Shown here: one piece after another, positions 7,297 through 14,873 of the stretch
Layout: every line of letters begins with the position of its first letter
Position numbering within the stretch: the stretch's first letter is position 1
Position numbers and translations under genes: made by a program
Assembly: GCF_021952865.1 (NCBI RefSeq)
Contig: NZ_CP040792.1
Coordinates: forward strand, 1,798,001-1,862,000
Origin: Clavibacter californiensis
GTDB taxonomy: Bacteria; Actinomycetota; Actinomycetes; Actinomycetales; Microbacteriaceae
Length of the DNA: 64,000 nt
Direction: 5' to 3'
Notes under the pieces: generated by a model
What the model was told of the DNA's origin: nothing
Seen by the model: only the letters and a program-made list of their open reading frames with translations
Databases searched by the model: none

Positions 7297-8547
7297 ATGA
7301 ACTCACTCCGTGTCGTCGAGATCTGTGCAGGAGCGGGTGGCCAGTCGATTGGACTTCACCGTGCGGGCTTTGACCATGCCCTTGCTGTCGAGCTGGACGC
7401 CTACGCGAGCCAGACGTTACGAGACAACACGGACTGGAAGGTGGCCGAGGGAGACGTCGCAGACCTCGACGTGTGGAACCCCCTGGACTACGAAGGGGTG
7501 GATCTCTTGGCGGGCGGCGTCCCCTGCCCGCCCTTCTCTATCGCAGGCAAGCAGCTCGGCTCATCCGACGAGCGCGACCTCTTCGCATGGGCTGTCGAGC
7601 AGGTGGGGGTCATGCACCCCAGGGCGCTACTCCTTGAGAACGTGCGTGGCCTTGCAGCCCCGCGCTTCGCCGCGTACCGCCAGCACATCCTCGACCGCCT
7701 CGCGGAGTTCGGGTACGTGGCGGACTGGCGGCTGCTCCACTCGGCGGACTATGGCGTGGCTCAGCTACGTCCGCGCTTCGTCCTGGTCGCCATGCTGCCC
7801 GAGGATGCTGCCTACTTCCGTTGGCCCGAGCCGGTCGCCGAGCGTGTGTCTGTCGGGGAGGCCCTCCGCGACCTCATGGGGGCCAACGGGTGGCCGCACG
7901 TTGATGACTGGGCGGCGATGGCGAACCGCATTGGCCCGACGCTTGTCGGCGGTAGCAAGAAGCACGGCGGGGCAGACCTCGGTCCGACGCGTGCCAAGAG
8001 TGCTTGGGCGGCCATGGGCGTAGATGGGCGGGGGGTCGCGAACTCGGCTCCTGCTGCTGACGCCCCGCATCCGTCAGTACAGGCGCCGAAGCTCACGATC
8101 GAGATGGTCGCACGCCTGCAGGGCTGGCGCGACGACTTCGAGTGGAAGTTCGCAGGACGCAAAACGGCGCAGTACCGTCAGATCGGTAACGCGTTCCCAC
8201 CGCCGGTCGCTGAGGCCATTGGCAACTCGATCCGTGATGCTCTAACTCACGAGGGCTCGCCGCATGAGCTGCCCGAACTTACGGCCGACGTGCACGATCC
8301 GGTATATCGGGCACTTTCTAGTACCCAAGATTTCGTATCGATGGAGCGCTTGATCGAGGCCCTGACTGATTTCAGCCAGGCGTCCGTCGAACGTCGCCTT
8401 GCCGTCCTTGCCCGAGACTTTGACGTTGAAATCAAGGAGACGTCGACAGGTGTCGCGTACAAGCTCGGTGAGTTTAAGGGTTTCACGGGTCAGGCTAACC
8501 ACACACGCCATGCCTACTTCGAGACTCACCGCAACAGGGTCAGCTGA
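7297..8547 (+). CDS. DNA (cytosine-5-)-methyltransferase with C-terminal extension
   Basis: A 416-residue C5-cytosine methyltransferase. Motif I is VEICAGAGGQSIGLHRAGF, motif IV is PCPPFS with catalytic C77, motif VI is ENVRG (114-118), motif VIII is near LRPRFVLVA and motif X is RQIGNAFPPPVAEAI (about 290-305). The region between motifs VIII and X carries the target-recognition domain. About 100 further residues form a C-terminal domain of unknown role (LPELTADVHDPVYRAL...). It starts after GAAAGG, presumably protects DNA from the divergent HNH nuclease, and is coupled to the next gene by a TGATG overlap. The target sequence cannot be predicted. Expression is probably LexA-controlled. Confidence 0.9.
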   Translation: MNSLRVVEICAGAGGQSIGLHRAGFDHALAVELDAYASQTLRDNTDWKVAEGDVADLDVWNPLDYEGVDLLAGGVPCPPFSIAGKQLGSSDERDLFAWAVEQVGVMHPRALLLENVRGLAAPRFAAYRQHILDRLAEFGYVADWRLLHSADYGVAQLRPRFVLVAMLPEDAAYFRWPEPVAERVSVGEALRDLMGANGWPHVDDWAAMANRIGPTLVGGSKKHGGADLGPTRAKSAWAAMGVDGRGVANSAPAADAPHPSVQAPKLTIEMVARLQGWRDDFEWKFAGRKTAQYRQIGNAFPPPVAEAIGNSIRDALTHEGSPHELPELTADVHDPVYRALSSTQDFVSMERLIEALTDFSQASVERRLAVLARDFDVEIKETSTGVAYKLGEFKGFTGQANHTRHAYFETHRNRVS

Positions 8548-9269
8548 TGACCTCCGCCGACTTCGTGGCGGGAGTAGGCGCGCTTTTGCCCGTGCTTACT
8601 ATCCTGGCAGCCGGGATCATACCAGTCCTAGTAGCCATAGTCACAGCCCGATCTAATCGGAAGAATGAGCAAGCAAAGATTGAGGCCGACAAAGAACGCG
8701 AAAAGATGCGACTTGCGCATGAAAAAGAACTAGCGCAGGCTGTCGCCGATCGAGCGGAAGCGGCAGCTCGTCAGTTACGAGCCGACGCGGAGGATGCCGC
8801 CAAGAGAGTTGCGGCTACCGACGAGGCTGCCCGTGCCCAAGCCGTCGCCGAGTTGTTCTTTGCCGTGATCCTGTACATTGATTCGCAGGACACGGAGCGA
8901 GATACTCAGGTATTTGAGTACTACTTCGCCGAGCGGTGGCCAGGCTTTGAAGTAGACCTTCGTCGAGCCATAGGGGGGTTAAAAGACGGCACCCTGAGAA
9001 ATCGGCTGGACAGCTTAGTGGATTCGGCAACCGACACGGAAATCCAGACGTTCCATGGGTCGAGTCCTAAAGGTTGGGCCAGGTGGCTCTCAGACATTGC
9101 GGCCGATCTTGCTATGACCGCATCTCGCATGGAAGAGCCGGACGGGGAACTCGTCGGCCGCTATAAGGCCTTTTTCGACTCGTACACGGAAGTTTACATG
9201 TGGCGCGAGGATCGGCGCGAGGCAGACCGCGGGATGCGTAGAGACCAGCTGCGTCACAGTACGCAATAA
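8547..9269 (+). CDS. Membrane-anchored coiled-coil protein coupled to the methyltransferase
   Basis: A 240-residue protein. An N-terminal transmembrane segment (about 5-35, GALLPVLTILAAGIIPVLVAIVTA) leads into a long charged coiled coil (about 38-100, rich in Ala/Glu/Lys/Arg) and a C-terminal helical domain (AELFFAVILYIDSQDTER...RWLSDIAADLAMTASRM...MWREDRREADRG). The family is not recognised. Its ATG overlaps the methyltransferase stop (TGATG), so it is made together with that enzyme. Membrane tethering of a methyltransferase partner is unusual for a simple type II system; it may be a third component or separate cargo. Base composition is lower in GC than the chromosome. Confidence 0.65.
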   Translation: MTSADFVAGVGALLPVLTILAAGIIPVLVAIVTARSNRKNEQAKIEADKEREKMRLAHEKELAQAVADRAEAAARQLRADAEDAAKRVAATDEAARAQAVAELFFAVILYIDSQDTERDTQVFEYYFAERWPGFEVDLRRAIGGLKDGTLRNRLDSLVDSATDTEIQTFHGSSPKGWARWLSDIAADLAMTASRMEEPDGELVGRYKAFFDSYTEVYMWREDRREADRGMRRDQLRHSTQ

Positions 9270-9274
9270 AAGTG

Positions 9275-9922
9275 CTATCCGCTATGTAAGCCGTTGAGAC
9301 GTCTTTGTGCCTTTGCCACTGCGTTGGCTGACCAGCATGTGCCTGTCGCCGTTTTAATGAGTTCCACGTTAAGCCGCTCCGCGGTGTCGGTAAGGGTATG
9401 CGTGGCGCGGAGCGCCAGCAGGCGTTCGCCGGTGGCCTGGGGGAGTGAGGACACCCTGCCCATATGCCTGCCCTGACGCTTGGCGGCCTGCATGGCAGCC
9501 GACGTACGCGCCCCGATCATCTCCCGCTCCCACTCAGCCACGCTCATCATCACGTTCGCCACGAGCCGGCCGGTGGGGGTGCTGGTGTCGACGCCGAGGT
9601 CGATCGCCACGACTGACCACCGGCGCGCGTTGGCCAAGCGGAGCAGGCCTGAGAAGTCATGCACGCTGCGGCTAAGTCGGTCGAGCTTGGCGACCACGAT
9701 GCCGTTCACGTCACGACGCTTCGGGTGCAGTCGGGTGAGGGCCTGCTGTAGAGCGGGGCGGTTTAGCGATTTGGCGCTTAGGCCCGCGTCCTCATACCAG
9801 ACCACGTCCCACCCGTGCGCGTCGGCGTAACGCTGGATGGTGTCGCGCTGGGCGTCGAGCCCGAGCCCGCTGCTGACCTGCTCCTCGGTCGAGACGCGGA
9901 GGTAGCCGATCATCGTGGTCAT
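9275..9922 (-). CDS. Small serine recombinase (resolvase/invertase family)
   Basis: A 215-residue protein with an N-terminal resolvase domain: YLRVSTEEQ with catalytic S11, IVVAKLDRLSRSV, VTSTPTGRLVANVMMSVAEWEREMI-type E-helix (TSTPTGRLV...EWEREMIGART), then a C-terminal helix-turn-helix-like segment (ATHTLTDTAERLNVELI...WSANAVAKAQRRL). The short size fits resolvases and invertases rather than large integrases. It may resolve element multimers or invert a segment. I see no obvious paired inversion sites nearby. The start overlaps the stop of the DUF4314-like gene (ATGA). Confidence 0.85.
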   Translation of the reverse strand: MTTMIGYLRVSTEEQVSSGLGLDAQRDTIQRYADAHGWDVVWYEDAGLSAKSLNRPALQQALTRLHPKRRDVNGIVVAKLDRLSRSVHDFSGLLRLANARRWSVVAIDLGVDTSTPTGRLVANVMMSVAEWEREMIGARTSAAMQAAKRQGRHMGRVSSLPQATGERLLALRATHTLTDTAERLNVELIKTATGTCWSANAVAKAQRRLNGLHSG

Positions 9923-10179
9923 CGGTCGCCCTCCGGCTCACGCACGGTCGGGTAGGCGGGGCAGCACCCCGGCAGGAGAACGTGACCGCAGAGCGCGCAC
10001 AGCTCGTCCCATACGTCGTGGCCCGGAAGGAGACCGAGCATCGCGCCGTCGTCCCAGAGCACGTGGACCGTTCCGGTGTCGTCCACTTGCTGCACGGTTC
10101 CGGTCGTGCCGCTACGGACGAGGGCGGTCGAGTCCGCCATGAGGAGGAGGCGCACGCGGCGCGGTGTGAGGTGTGACAT
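9919..10179 (-). CDS. DUF4314-like small protein
   Basis: An 86-residue protein. The core TALVRSGTTGTVQQVDDTGTVHVLWDDG followed by GLLPGHDVW matches the pattern of DUF4314, a small beta-barrel-like domain common on actinobacterial phages, plasmids and integrative elements. A Cys-rich tail follows (CALCGH...CCPAY), so it may bind metal. Function is unknown. It is translationally coupled to the serine resolvase. The 177 bases upstream (10180-10356) are GC-rich and hold no gene I can support. Confidence 0.6.
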   Translation of the reverse strand: MSHLTPRRVRLLLMADSTALVRSGTTGTVQQVDDTGTVHVLWDDGAMLGLLPGHDVWDELCALCGHVLLPGCCPAYPTVREPEGDR

Positions 10180-10356
10180 GAAGGTTTTTTGCCTGAAGGG
10201 TCCCCTCGTGGCAAACGGCTCCTCGGCGGCGAGCTCACGGTCCTCGGCAGCGGGGCCGATGGCGGGGCCGCACCAGGCAGCCGGGTCTCCTCGCCGCTGC
10301 CTCTCGGGTCGGGCAAGGGCTCGTCGGCAGGCCCGGGCGTAGGTGCACCTACAGCA

Positions 10357-10386
10357 AGAGACCCCTAGCGTGGGCCAGGGGTCTCT
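10357..10386 (-). terminator. Hairpin downstream of the 10422 gene
   Basis: AGAGACCCCT and AGGGGTCTCT form a perfect 10-bp stem around a 10-base loop, 36 bases past the stop of the minus-strand gene at 10422. There is no long T-run, as is usual for actinobacterial terminators. Confidence 0.6.
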
Positions 10387-10421
10387 CGTGCGGCGGAGGG
10401 GTCTCCGTCAGGCGGTGGTTA

Positions 10422-10991
10422 CTACAGCGGCATGGAGTACGTGGCCGAGGTCGAGAAGTTGTAGCTCGGGTCCCGGTCCAGGCCCTCGACCGTGGCCAGG
10501 GCGGTGGCCGAGTCTGCGGAGCCCGGCTGGGCCTCACGGTAGGCGTCGAGCGCCTTCTCCCATCCGGAGTTGCGGGCGCGGTAGCCCACGGCGTGCGCCA
10601 GGCTGTCGTCCCCGCCGCGGGTCGCGTCCTGCAGCACGGCCAGCGCCTCGTCCTCGTTGGGGATGCGTCGGGCACGGTCGGCGGCGTCCCTGCGGACCAG
10701 CACGCTCTGCGCGTCGGTCGGCTGGTTGCCCAGCAGCTCGCGCTCGATCTTGACGCGCAGCTCCTTCACGTAATTCTTCTGCTCCGATTTCATCGCGTCG
10801 AGGCTGCTCCGCGTCTGCTTGGTCAGCTCGTCGACCTTCTCGCGCTTGGCAAGGTCCGACGTCATCGGGTCGCTGAGGATCTCCTTCCGGGTCGCGCTGT
10901 GTGCGTTCTTCAGTTCCGTGGCGCGCTGCTTGAAGTTGCCGAGGGTGACCGCAAGGTCGCGCTCGAGGGTGGCGGGGGTGGTCTTGCTCAT
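10422..10991 (-). CDS. Hypothetical helical protein
   Basis: A 189-residue, almost entirely helical protein, highly charged in the first 100 residues (MSKTTPATLERDLAVTLGNFKQRATELKNA...DKREK-type Lys/Glu/Arg content), probably a coiled coil, followed by an Ala/Asp-rich region with ARRIPNEDEALAVLQDATRGGDDSLAHAVGYRA. The ATG at 10991 follows GAAAGGAACC. No family is recognised. It lies with the WhiB-like gene in the middle of the element; a structural or regulatory role cannot be decided. Confidence 0.65.
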   Translation of the reverse strand: MSKTTPATLERDLAVTLGNFKQRATELKNAHSATRKEILSDPMTSDLAKREKVDELTKQTRSSLDAMKSEQKNYVKELRVKIERELLGNQPTDAQSVLVRRDAADRARRIPNEDEALAVLQDATRGGDDSLAHAVGYRARNSGWEKALDAYREAQPGSADSATALATVEGLDRDPSYNFSTSATYSMPL

Positions 10992-11059
10992 GGTGGTTCC
11001 TTTCAGAGGGTGCCGGGTTCCGCCCGGCGCGGTGGTCTTGTGTGAGTAGCCCGCGAGGG

Positions 11060-11296
11060 TCACCGTCGCCCCTTGGGCGAGTAGATGTGGCCGCCCCAGT
11101 ACCCGGCCTCGACGCGGGCCGTGAGGGCGTACGTGTCGCACAGGTCGACCACGATGCAGCGCCCGCATATGGACTCGCAGTCCTCGCGCTGCCGGTCGGT
11201 CAGGCGGTCTGCGGTGAAGCGCTCGTCTCCACGGCACGCGGGCGCGTTGTCCTCCAGCGTTTCACTCAGGGCATCCCACGCTTCATTGGCGGTCAC
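11060..11296 (-). CDS. WhiB-like iron-sulfur regulator
   Basis: A 78-residue protein with the WhiB pattern: C21, then C44-x2-C47-x5-C53, followed by GYWGG (65-69) and a basic C-terminus. Wbl proteins bind a 4Fe-4S cluster and act on sigma-factor-dependent transcription; they are restricted to actinobacteria and their phages (for example WhiB of phage TM4). An extra C40 is present. The GTG start at 11296 is used because there is no upstream ATG. It probably regulates element or host genes in response to redox or gas signals. Confidence 0.8.
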   Translation of the reverse strand: MTANEAWDALSETLEDNAPACRGDERFTADRLTDRQREDCESICGRCIVVDLCDTYALTARVEAGYWGGHIYSPKGRR

Positions 11297-11351
11297 GGGG
11301 TGCGCCTTCCTGCGAGGCGGACATATGAGCCGTACAGCCGTAGTGGATGAG

Positions 11352-11639
11352 TCACGATGGGCCGCTCCCTGCTCGGTTGACGGCGAGCGACTTGGGGTCG
11401 ATGTCAGCCACGGCCACGACCGTGCCGTCGTCCAGCTCGATAGCCTCAGCGCCGTCCACGAGGCCGAAGTTCCAGAGCGTGCCCATGTGCAGGACCCCGA
11501 TGCCCATGTCGTACGAGACGCGAGCGACCGTGTCGGAGTAGACGAGCGGGTGTCGTCCTTCCCGAAGGCGGAATAGCACCTCGTCGTCGACGTGGATGGT
11601 GATGGTCTGGGCGGCTTCGGTGTCGTTGTTGTCGGTCAT
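11352..11639 (-). CDS. Hypothetical protein of element II
   Basis: A 95-residue acidic protein (MTDNNDTEAAQTITIHVDDEVLFRLREG...SYDMGIGVLHMGTLWNFGLVDGAEAIELDDGTVVAVADIDPKSL). It looks like a small all-beta domain. ATG 11639 is preceded by AAGGAAG. No family is recognised. It follows a large C/G-rich inverted repeat that separates it from the replication operon. Confidence 0.6.
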   Translation of the reverse strand: MTDNNDTEAAQTITIHVDDEVLFRLREGRHPLVYSDTVARVSYDMGIGVLHMGTLWNFGLVDGAEAIELDDGTVVAVADIDPKSLAVNRAGSGPS

Positions 11640-11677
11640 GGTGCGCTTCCTTGTCTGCTGGTGGACGGCGGCCGGGG

Positions 11678-11779
11678 GTAGTACCCCCACCACCCCCTCT
11701 TGCCTGTTTTTGAGGTGAGCCCGCTCCTGTAGTTGTGTGCCCCCCCCCCCTCCTTTTAGGGGGGGGGGGGGGGTACTAC
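11678..11779. repeat. Nested inverted repeat with C11/G15 homopolymer hairpin
   Basis: GTAGTACCCCC (11678-11688) is the exact reverse complement of GGGGGTACTAC (11769-11779). Inside it, eleven C (11740-11750), TCCTTTTA and fifteen G (11759-11773) fold into an unusually strong hairpin. It lies just downstream of the replication ATPase gene (stop at 11786, minus strand). It may be a terminator or a replication-origin structure. Homopolymer lengths may be unreliable in the assembly. Confidence 0.7.
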
Positions 11780-11785
11780 TACTCG

Positions 11786-12928
11786 CTAGGGGTGCTGGGC
11801 GGGGCGGTACCACTTGGAACCGCGTTCTCCTTCGCGTATCTCGACCCGACCCGTACTCACGGCCGTACGCATTCGCTCGGCGACGTTGTTCTTGTTGATG
11901 CCCTTGATGCCCGCATCCTGGATTTGTCCCGTGTTGCGTTCGCCGTTCTGTTCCAGCAGCCACATGACCAGCCGGTCCATGACGGCGGACTTGGTCTCCT
12001 CCGGAATGTCCGTCTTGAACGCCACCCGCCTCGACTCGTTCATCAGGACCATGCCCTTGGGCACACTCACGTCCCGGCCGAACGCCTCGAAGTAGCGGAA
12101 GGAGTCGGGGTCGGTCATGTCCTGGCGGGTCACGTTCCAGATGGCATCCGGCCAGCCCTCGAAGCGACTGTCACCGGCAGCACGTTCAGCGACATGGCCG
12201 TGGTGATGGGCGATCATGCCCTCGCTCACGCCTGCCTCGACCTTGAGCGCGTCGAACGCCTGCAGGAACGGGCCGCCTTCGTTCGCTTCCTTGAGGCCGA
12301 TCGCGTCGAGCACAGGGCGCATGGGGTCCACGACGAGCACCTCGGCTCCGGTGTCCTCAATGACCCGCGCCCACCGCGCGCGCATCTTGTCGTCGGTAAT
12401 GCGGAACGACCCCGCCTTGCCCCGCATGTTGACGACCTTGAGGTTGGCCGTGTTGCGGATCCGCTGGTCCTTCAGCCAGTGCTGAAGCATCCGGTCGGAC
12501 ATCTCAAAGTCGAGCAGCAGCACGCGCCGCGTAGTGAGCACGTCGAAGTGATCCATGAACGGGTCGCCGTCCACCAGCGAACGCATCAGGTTGTGGCCGA
12601 TGGTCGTCTTGCCTGCCTTGCGCTGCGCCGAGAACATGATGTTTCCGCCCACGGGCCAAAGGTTGTCGATCACGTACCGCTCCGGCGGCATCTTCCTGCG
12701 GAGGAACCTCGACAGCGACTCCGGCGTAGGGATCTCCAGTGCGCCCGCCTTGGCCTCCTCTAGACGACGGCGGGCCTCGTCGGTGACCTCCAGCTGCCGC
12801 ACCTTCTCCTGGACTTCGAGCTCTCGGCGCTCGCCCTCCGGCAGCAACCCGTCGACGTCGGGCACCTTCGGCACCCTGGGCACGGTCGGCTTCTTGCGGA
12901 CCGGGGTCGTGCTCTTGCGCACGGTCAT
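11786..12928 (-). CDS. RepA/AAA_25-like replication ATPase
   Basis: A 380-residue RecA-fold NTPase. After a basic, charged N-terminal region (1-85) comes a Walker A variant SAQRKAGKTT (about 100-109), VLLLDFEMSD (about 142), a Walker B AEVLVVDPMRPV and a sensor-like MIAHHHGHVAER. The last 80 residues look like a winged helix (NTGQIQDAGIKGINKNNVAERMRTAV...). AAA_25/RepA-type proteins are helicases for plasmid and phage replication. ATG 12928 overlaps the primase stop (ATGA), so the two are made together. I infer that it unwinds the element origin. Confidence 0.8.
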   Translation of the reverse strand: MTVRKSTTPVRKKPTVPRVPKVPDVDGLLPEGERRELEVQEKVRQLEVTDEARRRLEEAKAGALEIPTPESLSRFLRRKMPPERYVIDNLWPVGGNIMFSAQRKAGKTTIGHNLMRSLVDGDPFMDHFDVLTTRRVLLLDFEMSDRMLQHWLKDQRIRNTANLKVVNMRGKAGSFRITDDKMRARWARVIEDTGAEVLVVDPMRPVLDAIGLKEANEGGPFLQAFDALKVEAGVSEGMIAHHHGHVAERAAGDSRFEGWPDAIWNVTRQDMTDPDSFRYFEAFGRDVSVPKGMVLMNESRRVAFKTDIPEETKSAVMDRLVMWLLEQNGERNTGQIQDAGIKGINKNNVAERMRTAVSTGRVEIREGERGSKWYRPAQHP

Positions 12929-13653
12929 CTGTGAACCACCTTCCGGGCAGATTCGACAACACGGCGTGCCTCCCGGGGGTTGAAGCCGATGTCCTCCGCG
13001 GCGTCGATGAGCAGGTCCAGCTGGCGGTCGCCGGCTCCGGCTTCGTGCAGACGGCTTGCCGCCCACAGGAGGCTGTCGTGGCGCTCGCCCACGCTCACCT
13101 TCCGCAGCCACGTGGCCAGGGCCAGGGCATCCACCCCGGTGGCCGTACGACGAGACGCCCGCCTACGCGGCAGCATCAGCGCGACGACCTCACGGGGCAG
13201 GCGCGCGATGTCCCGCTGGACCCACTTGTAGCTCTTGCCGGTGTCGGGGTGCGTGCTCGGCGGCATGACCATGTAGCCGTTTGTCTTGACATCGATGCCC
13301 TGCGGGATGTTCCCGCGGTACGGGCGCTCGAACGGCCGCATGAAGTACAGGTGCCGCCCACCGTCACGGCGACCACTGATCACTTCCAGGGTTGGCGGCA
13401 GGGCCGCCCCGGCGCGCTGCTCCAACTCCTCAACGCTTCCACCGTTGCGGGGGTCCACGTCGAGGACGAGCAGGTTGTGCGGCACGGGTGAGCCGACGTT
13501 CCAGTCCTGGTCGCCCCACAGTCGACGGATGGTGTTCGGGTCCGTCGTCGCGTCGAGGTGGCCGTGGGGCGTGACGGGACGCTTGCCGTCGAGCGGTAGG
13601 ACCGCCCACCCCGCTTCGGCAAGACGCAGCGCGCGGTAACGATTGCCGTTCAC
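12925..13653 (-). CDS. Bifunctional primase/polymerase (Prim-Pol) domain protein
   Basis: A 242-residue protein. LLVLDVDPRNGG supplies D65 and D67, SGRRDGGRHLYF supplies H101, and GIDVKTNGYMVMPPSTH supplies D121, the metal and nucleotide ligands of the archaeo-eukaryotic Prim-Pol fold. These enzymes make primers for plasmid, satellite and phage replication. GTG 13653 overlaps the upstream stop (GTGA) and fits the fold start (NRYRALRLAEAGWAVLPL). It is followed directly by the ATPase, the usual primase-helicase pair. Confidence 0.85.
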   Translation of the reverse strand: MNGNRYRALRLAEAGWAVLPLDGKRPVTPHGHLDATTDPNTIRRLWGDQDWNVGSPVPHNLLVLDVDPRNGGSVEELEQRAGAALPPTLEVISGRRDGGRHLYFMRPFERPYRGNIPQGIDVKTNGYMVMPPSTHPDTGKSYKWVQRDIARLPREVVALMLPRRRASRRTATGVDALALATWLRKVSVGERHDSLLWAASRLHEAGAGDRQLDLLIDAAEDIGFNPREARRVVESARKVVHR

Positions 13654-14132
13654 GAGTCGGCCTCGGCCCTGGCCGCAACGAGCTCGGCAGCCCTCCACAG
13701 CAACCTGTGGAAGCGTGCCTGCCTGCGCTCCTGCTGACGCTGACGTCGAGCGATCCTCCGAGCCTCCCCGTTGGTGACGGGCGGGTACTCCTCAACGACC
13801 ATGCGCATGGCGATCTTTTCGTCCGGCATGAAGTAGAAGACGCCCTCGCAGTCAGCGCAGCCGTCGTGATGCCCGTACAGGTTGTCCAGGCCCCAGGCCA
13901 GACCCGACCTGTCCCAGAACGTCTTCGCTTCCGGGTCGTCGGCGCCGCCGCGCATGTGGACGTACCCGTACGGACCCTTGAACCCCGCCGGGGCAGCGAA
14001 CAGCGTGCCGCGGGTAGCCCACGGCTCGAACCATGTGATCTTGGGGCCGTTCCTCAGCACGCCCATCGCCTCGGACTCGGTCACCCACTTCTTGCTCGGG
14101 TAGTCGACCTCCTCAGGCCAGCCCCCGGTCAT
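13650..14132 (-). CDS. Hypothetical protein of the replication operon
   Basis: A 160-residue protein rich in Trp, Tyr and Gly (WFEPWATRGTLFAAPAGFKGPYGYVHMRGG...FWDRSGLAWGLDNLYGHHDGCADCEGVFYF) with a possible metal site HHDGCADC near residue 95 and a strongly basic C-terminal helix (EARRIARRQRQQERRQARFHRLL). No family is recognised. It is translationally coupled on both sides (ATGA before, GTGA after), so it probably works with the primase and ATPase. Confidence 0.65.
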   Translation of the reverse strand: MTGGWPEEVDYPSKKWVTESEAMGVLRNGPKITWFEPWATRGTLFAAPAGFKGPYGYVHMRGGADDPEAKTFWDRSGLAWGLDNLYGHHDGCADCEGVFYFMPDEKIAMRMVVEEYPPVTNGEARRIARRQRQQERRQARFHRLLWRAAELVAARAEADS

Positions 14133-14332
14133 CGCTGGGCTCCCCGCAGGAGGCCCGACAGGCGCTTGACCTGGGTCGGCGTCAAGGGCGGGGCAGAGCT
14201 CAGGGCACGCTCGATGGCGTCGGCGATGTTGAGCTCAGCGAGATTGCGGCTGGCTTCGGCTCTGCGCTCCGGGTCGGGAGTGCGGTACGCCTGCGCCTTC
14301 TCCAGGGCGGCGGACTGTCGAACAGACTTCAT
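14129..14332 (-). CDS. Small hypothetical protein, first gene of the coupled replication run
   Basis: A 67-residue basic helical protein (MKSVRQSAALEKAQAYRTPDPERRAEASRNLAELNIADAIERAL...LTPTQVKRLSGLLRG). The stop overlaps the next ATG (ATGA). The C-terminal LTPTQVKRLSGLL could be a small helix-turn-helix. Just upstream (14333-14452) are dyads GGCGCG/CGCGCC and ACCCG/CGGGT that may belong to its promoter. Confidence 0.55.
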   Translation of the reverse strand: MKSVRQSAALEKAQAYRTPDPERRAEASRNLAELNIADAIERALSSAPPLTPTQVKRLSGLLRGAQR

Positions 14333-14452
14333 GAGGGACTCCTCACGGCGCGAGTGCGCGCCAAGTAGGGAGCCCTCCGCTGAGAGAGCGATTGTCTGTT
14401 CAGTTAGAAGTCGACTTACCCGTCAAGCGGGTCGTGAGGACCAAGTGCGGGG

Positions 14453-14734
14453 TCAGGCTAGCGTGATCTCCGTTTGACCGGAAGCGCGGGCCTCAGAGAG
14501 AAGCAAGTGCAACCGCTCCTGCCTGACCTCGGCACCGCATGGGAACTTGTAGCGAGCGTAAATGTCGCCAGTCGGCTCCCAGATGAGCGCAAACGCCTCA
14601 CCGACCGCCGGGCTGTATGCCTGTCGAGGCTTCCAGGTGCCGTTCCGTCCGTCATCCCACCGCGACACGACGCGAGCGTCATGGTCATGCCGGGGGTTCC
14701 GGCAGGTGAGATTAATAGTGGTGGTCACAAGCAC
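14453..14734 (-). CDS. Hypothetical protein of element II
   Basis: A 93-residue protein starting with GTG 14734 (or GTG 14728). It contains INLTCRNPRHDHD, W-rich RWDDGRNGTWKPRQAY and PCGAEVRQERLHLLLSEA; the two Cys with nearby His could form a small zinc-binding domain, but this is not certain. It is the first gene behind a promoter that carries a dyad operator (14746-14774). Confidence 0.5.
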   Translation of the reverse strand: MLVTTTINLTCRNPRHDHDARVVSRWDDGRNGTWKPRQAYSPAVGEAFALIWEPTGDIYARYKFPCGAEVRQERLHLLLSEARASGQTEITLA

Positions 14735-14745
14735 TATTGTGGCGC

Positions 14746-14774
14746 ACTTTACCGGCTTGCGCAGGACCGGTAAA
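14746..14774 (-). promoter_or_regulatory. Promoter with overlapping dyad operator for the 14734 gene
   Basis: On the minus strand a -35 TTTACC (plus-strand 14769-14774) and -10 TAAAGT (plus-strand 14746-14751) are 17 bases apart. Both lie in an inverted repeat TTTACCGG (14748-14755)/CCGGTAAA (14767-14774), so a dimeric repressor bound there would cover the whole promoter. The regulator is unknown. Confidence 0.55.
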
Positions 14775-14873
14775 ATCCCTGGTCAAACGGCGTGTCGCGC
14801 GAGCAAAGCGGGATAGGCGTGAGGTAGGCGGGGCGCCGCCGAGCGACCGCTGAGAGACGGCCGCGCCGCCACG

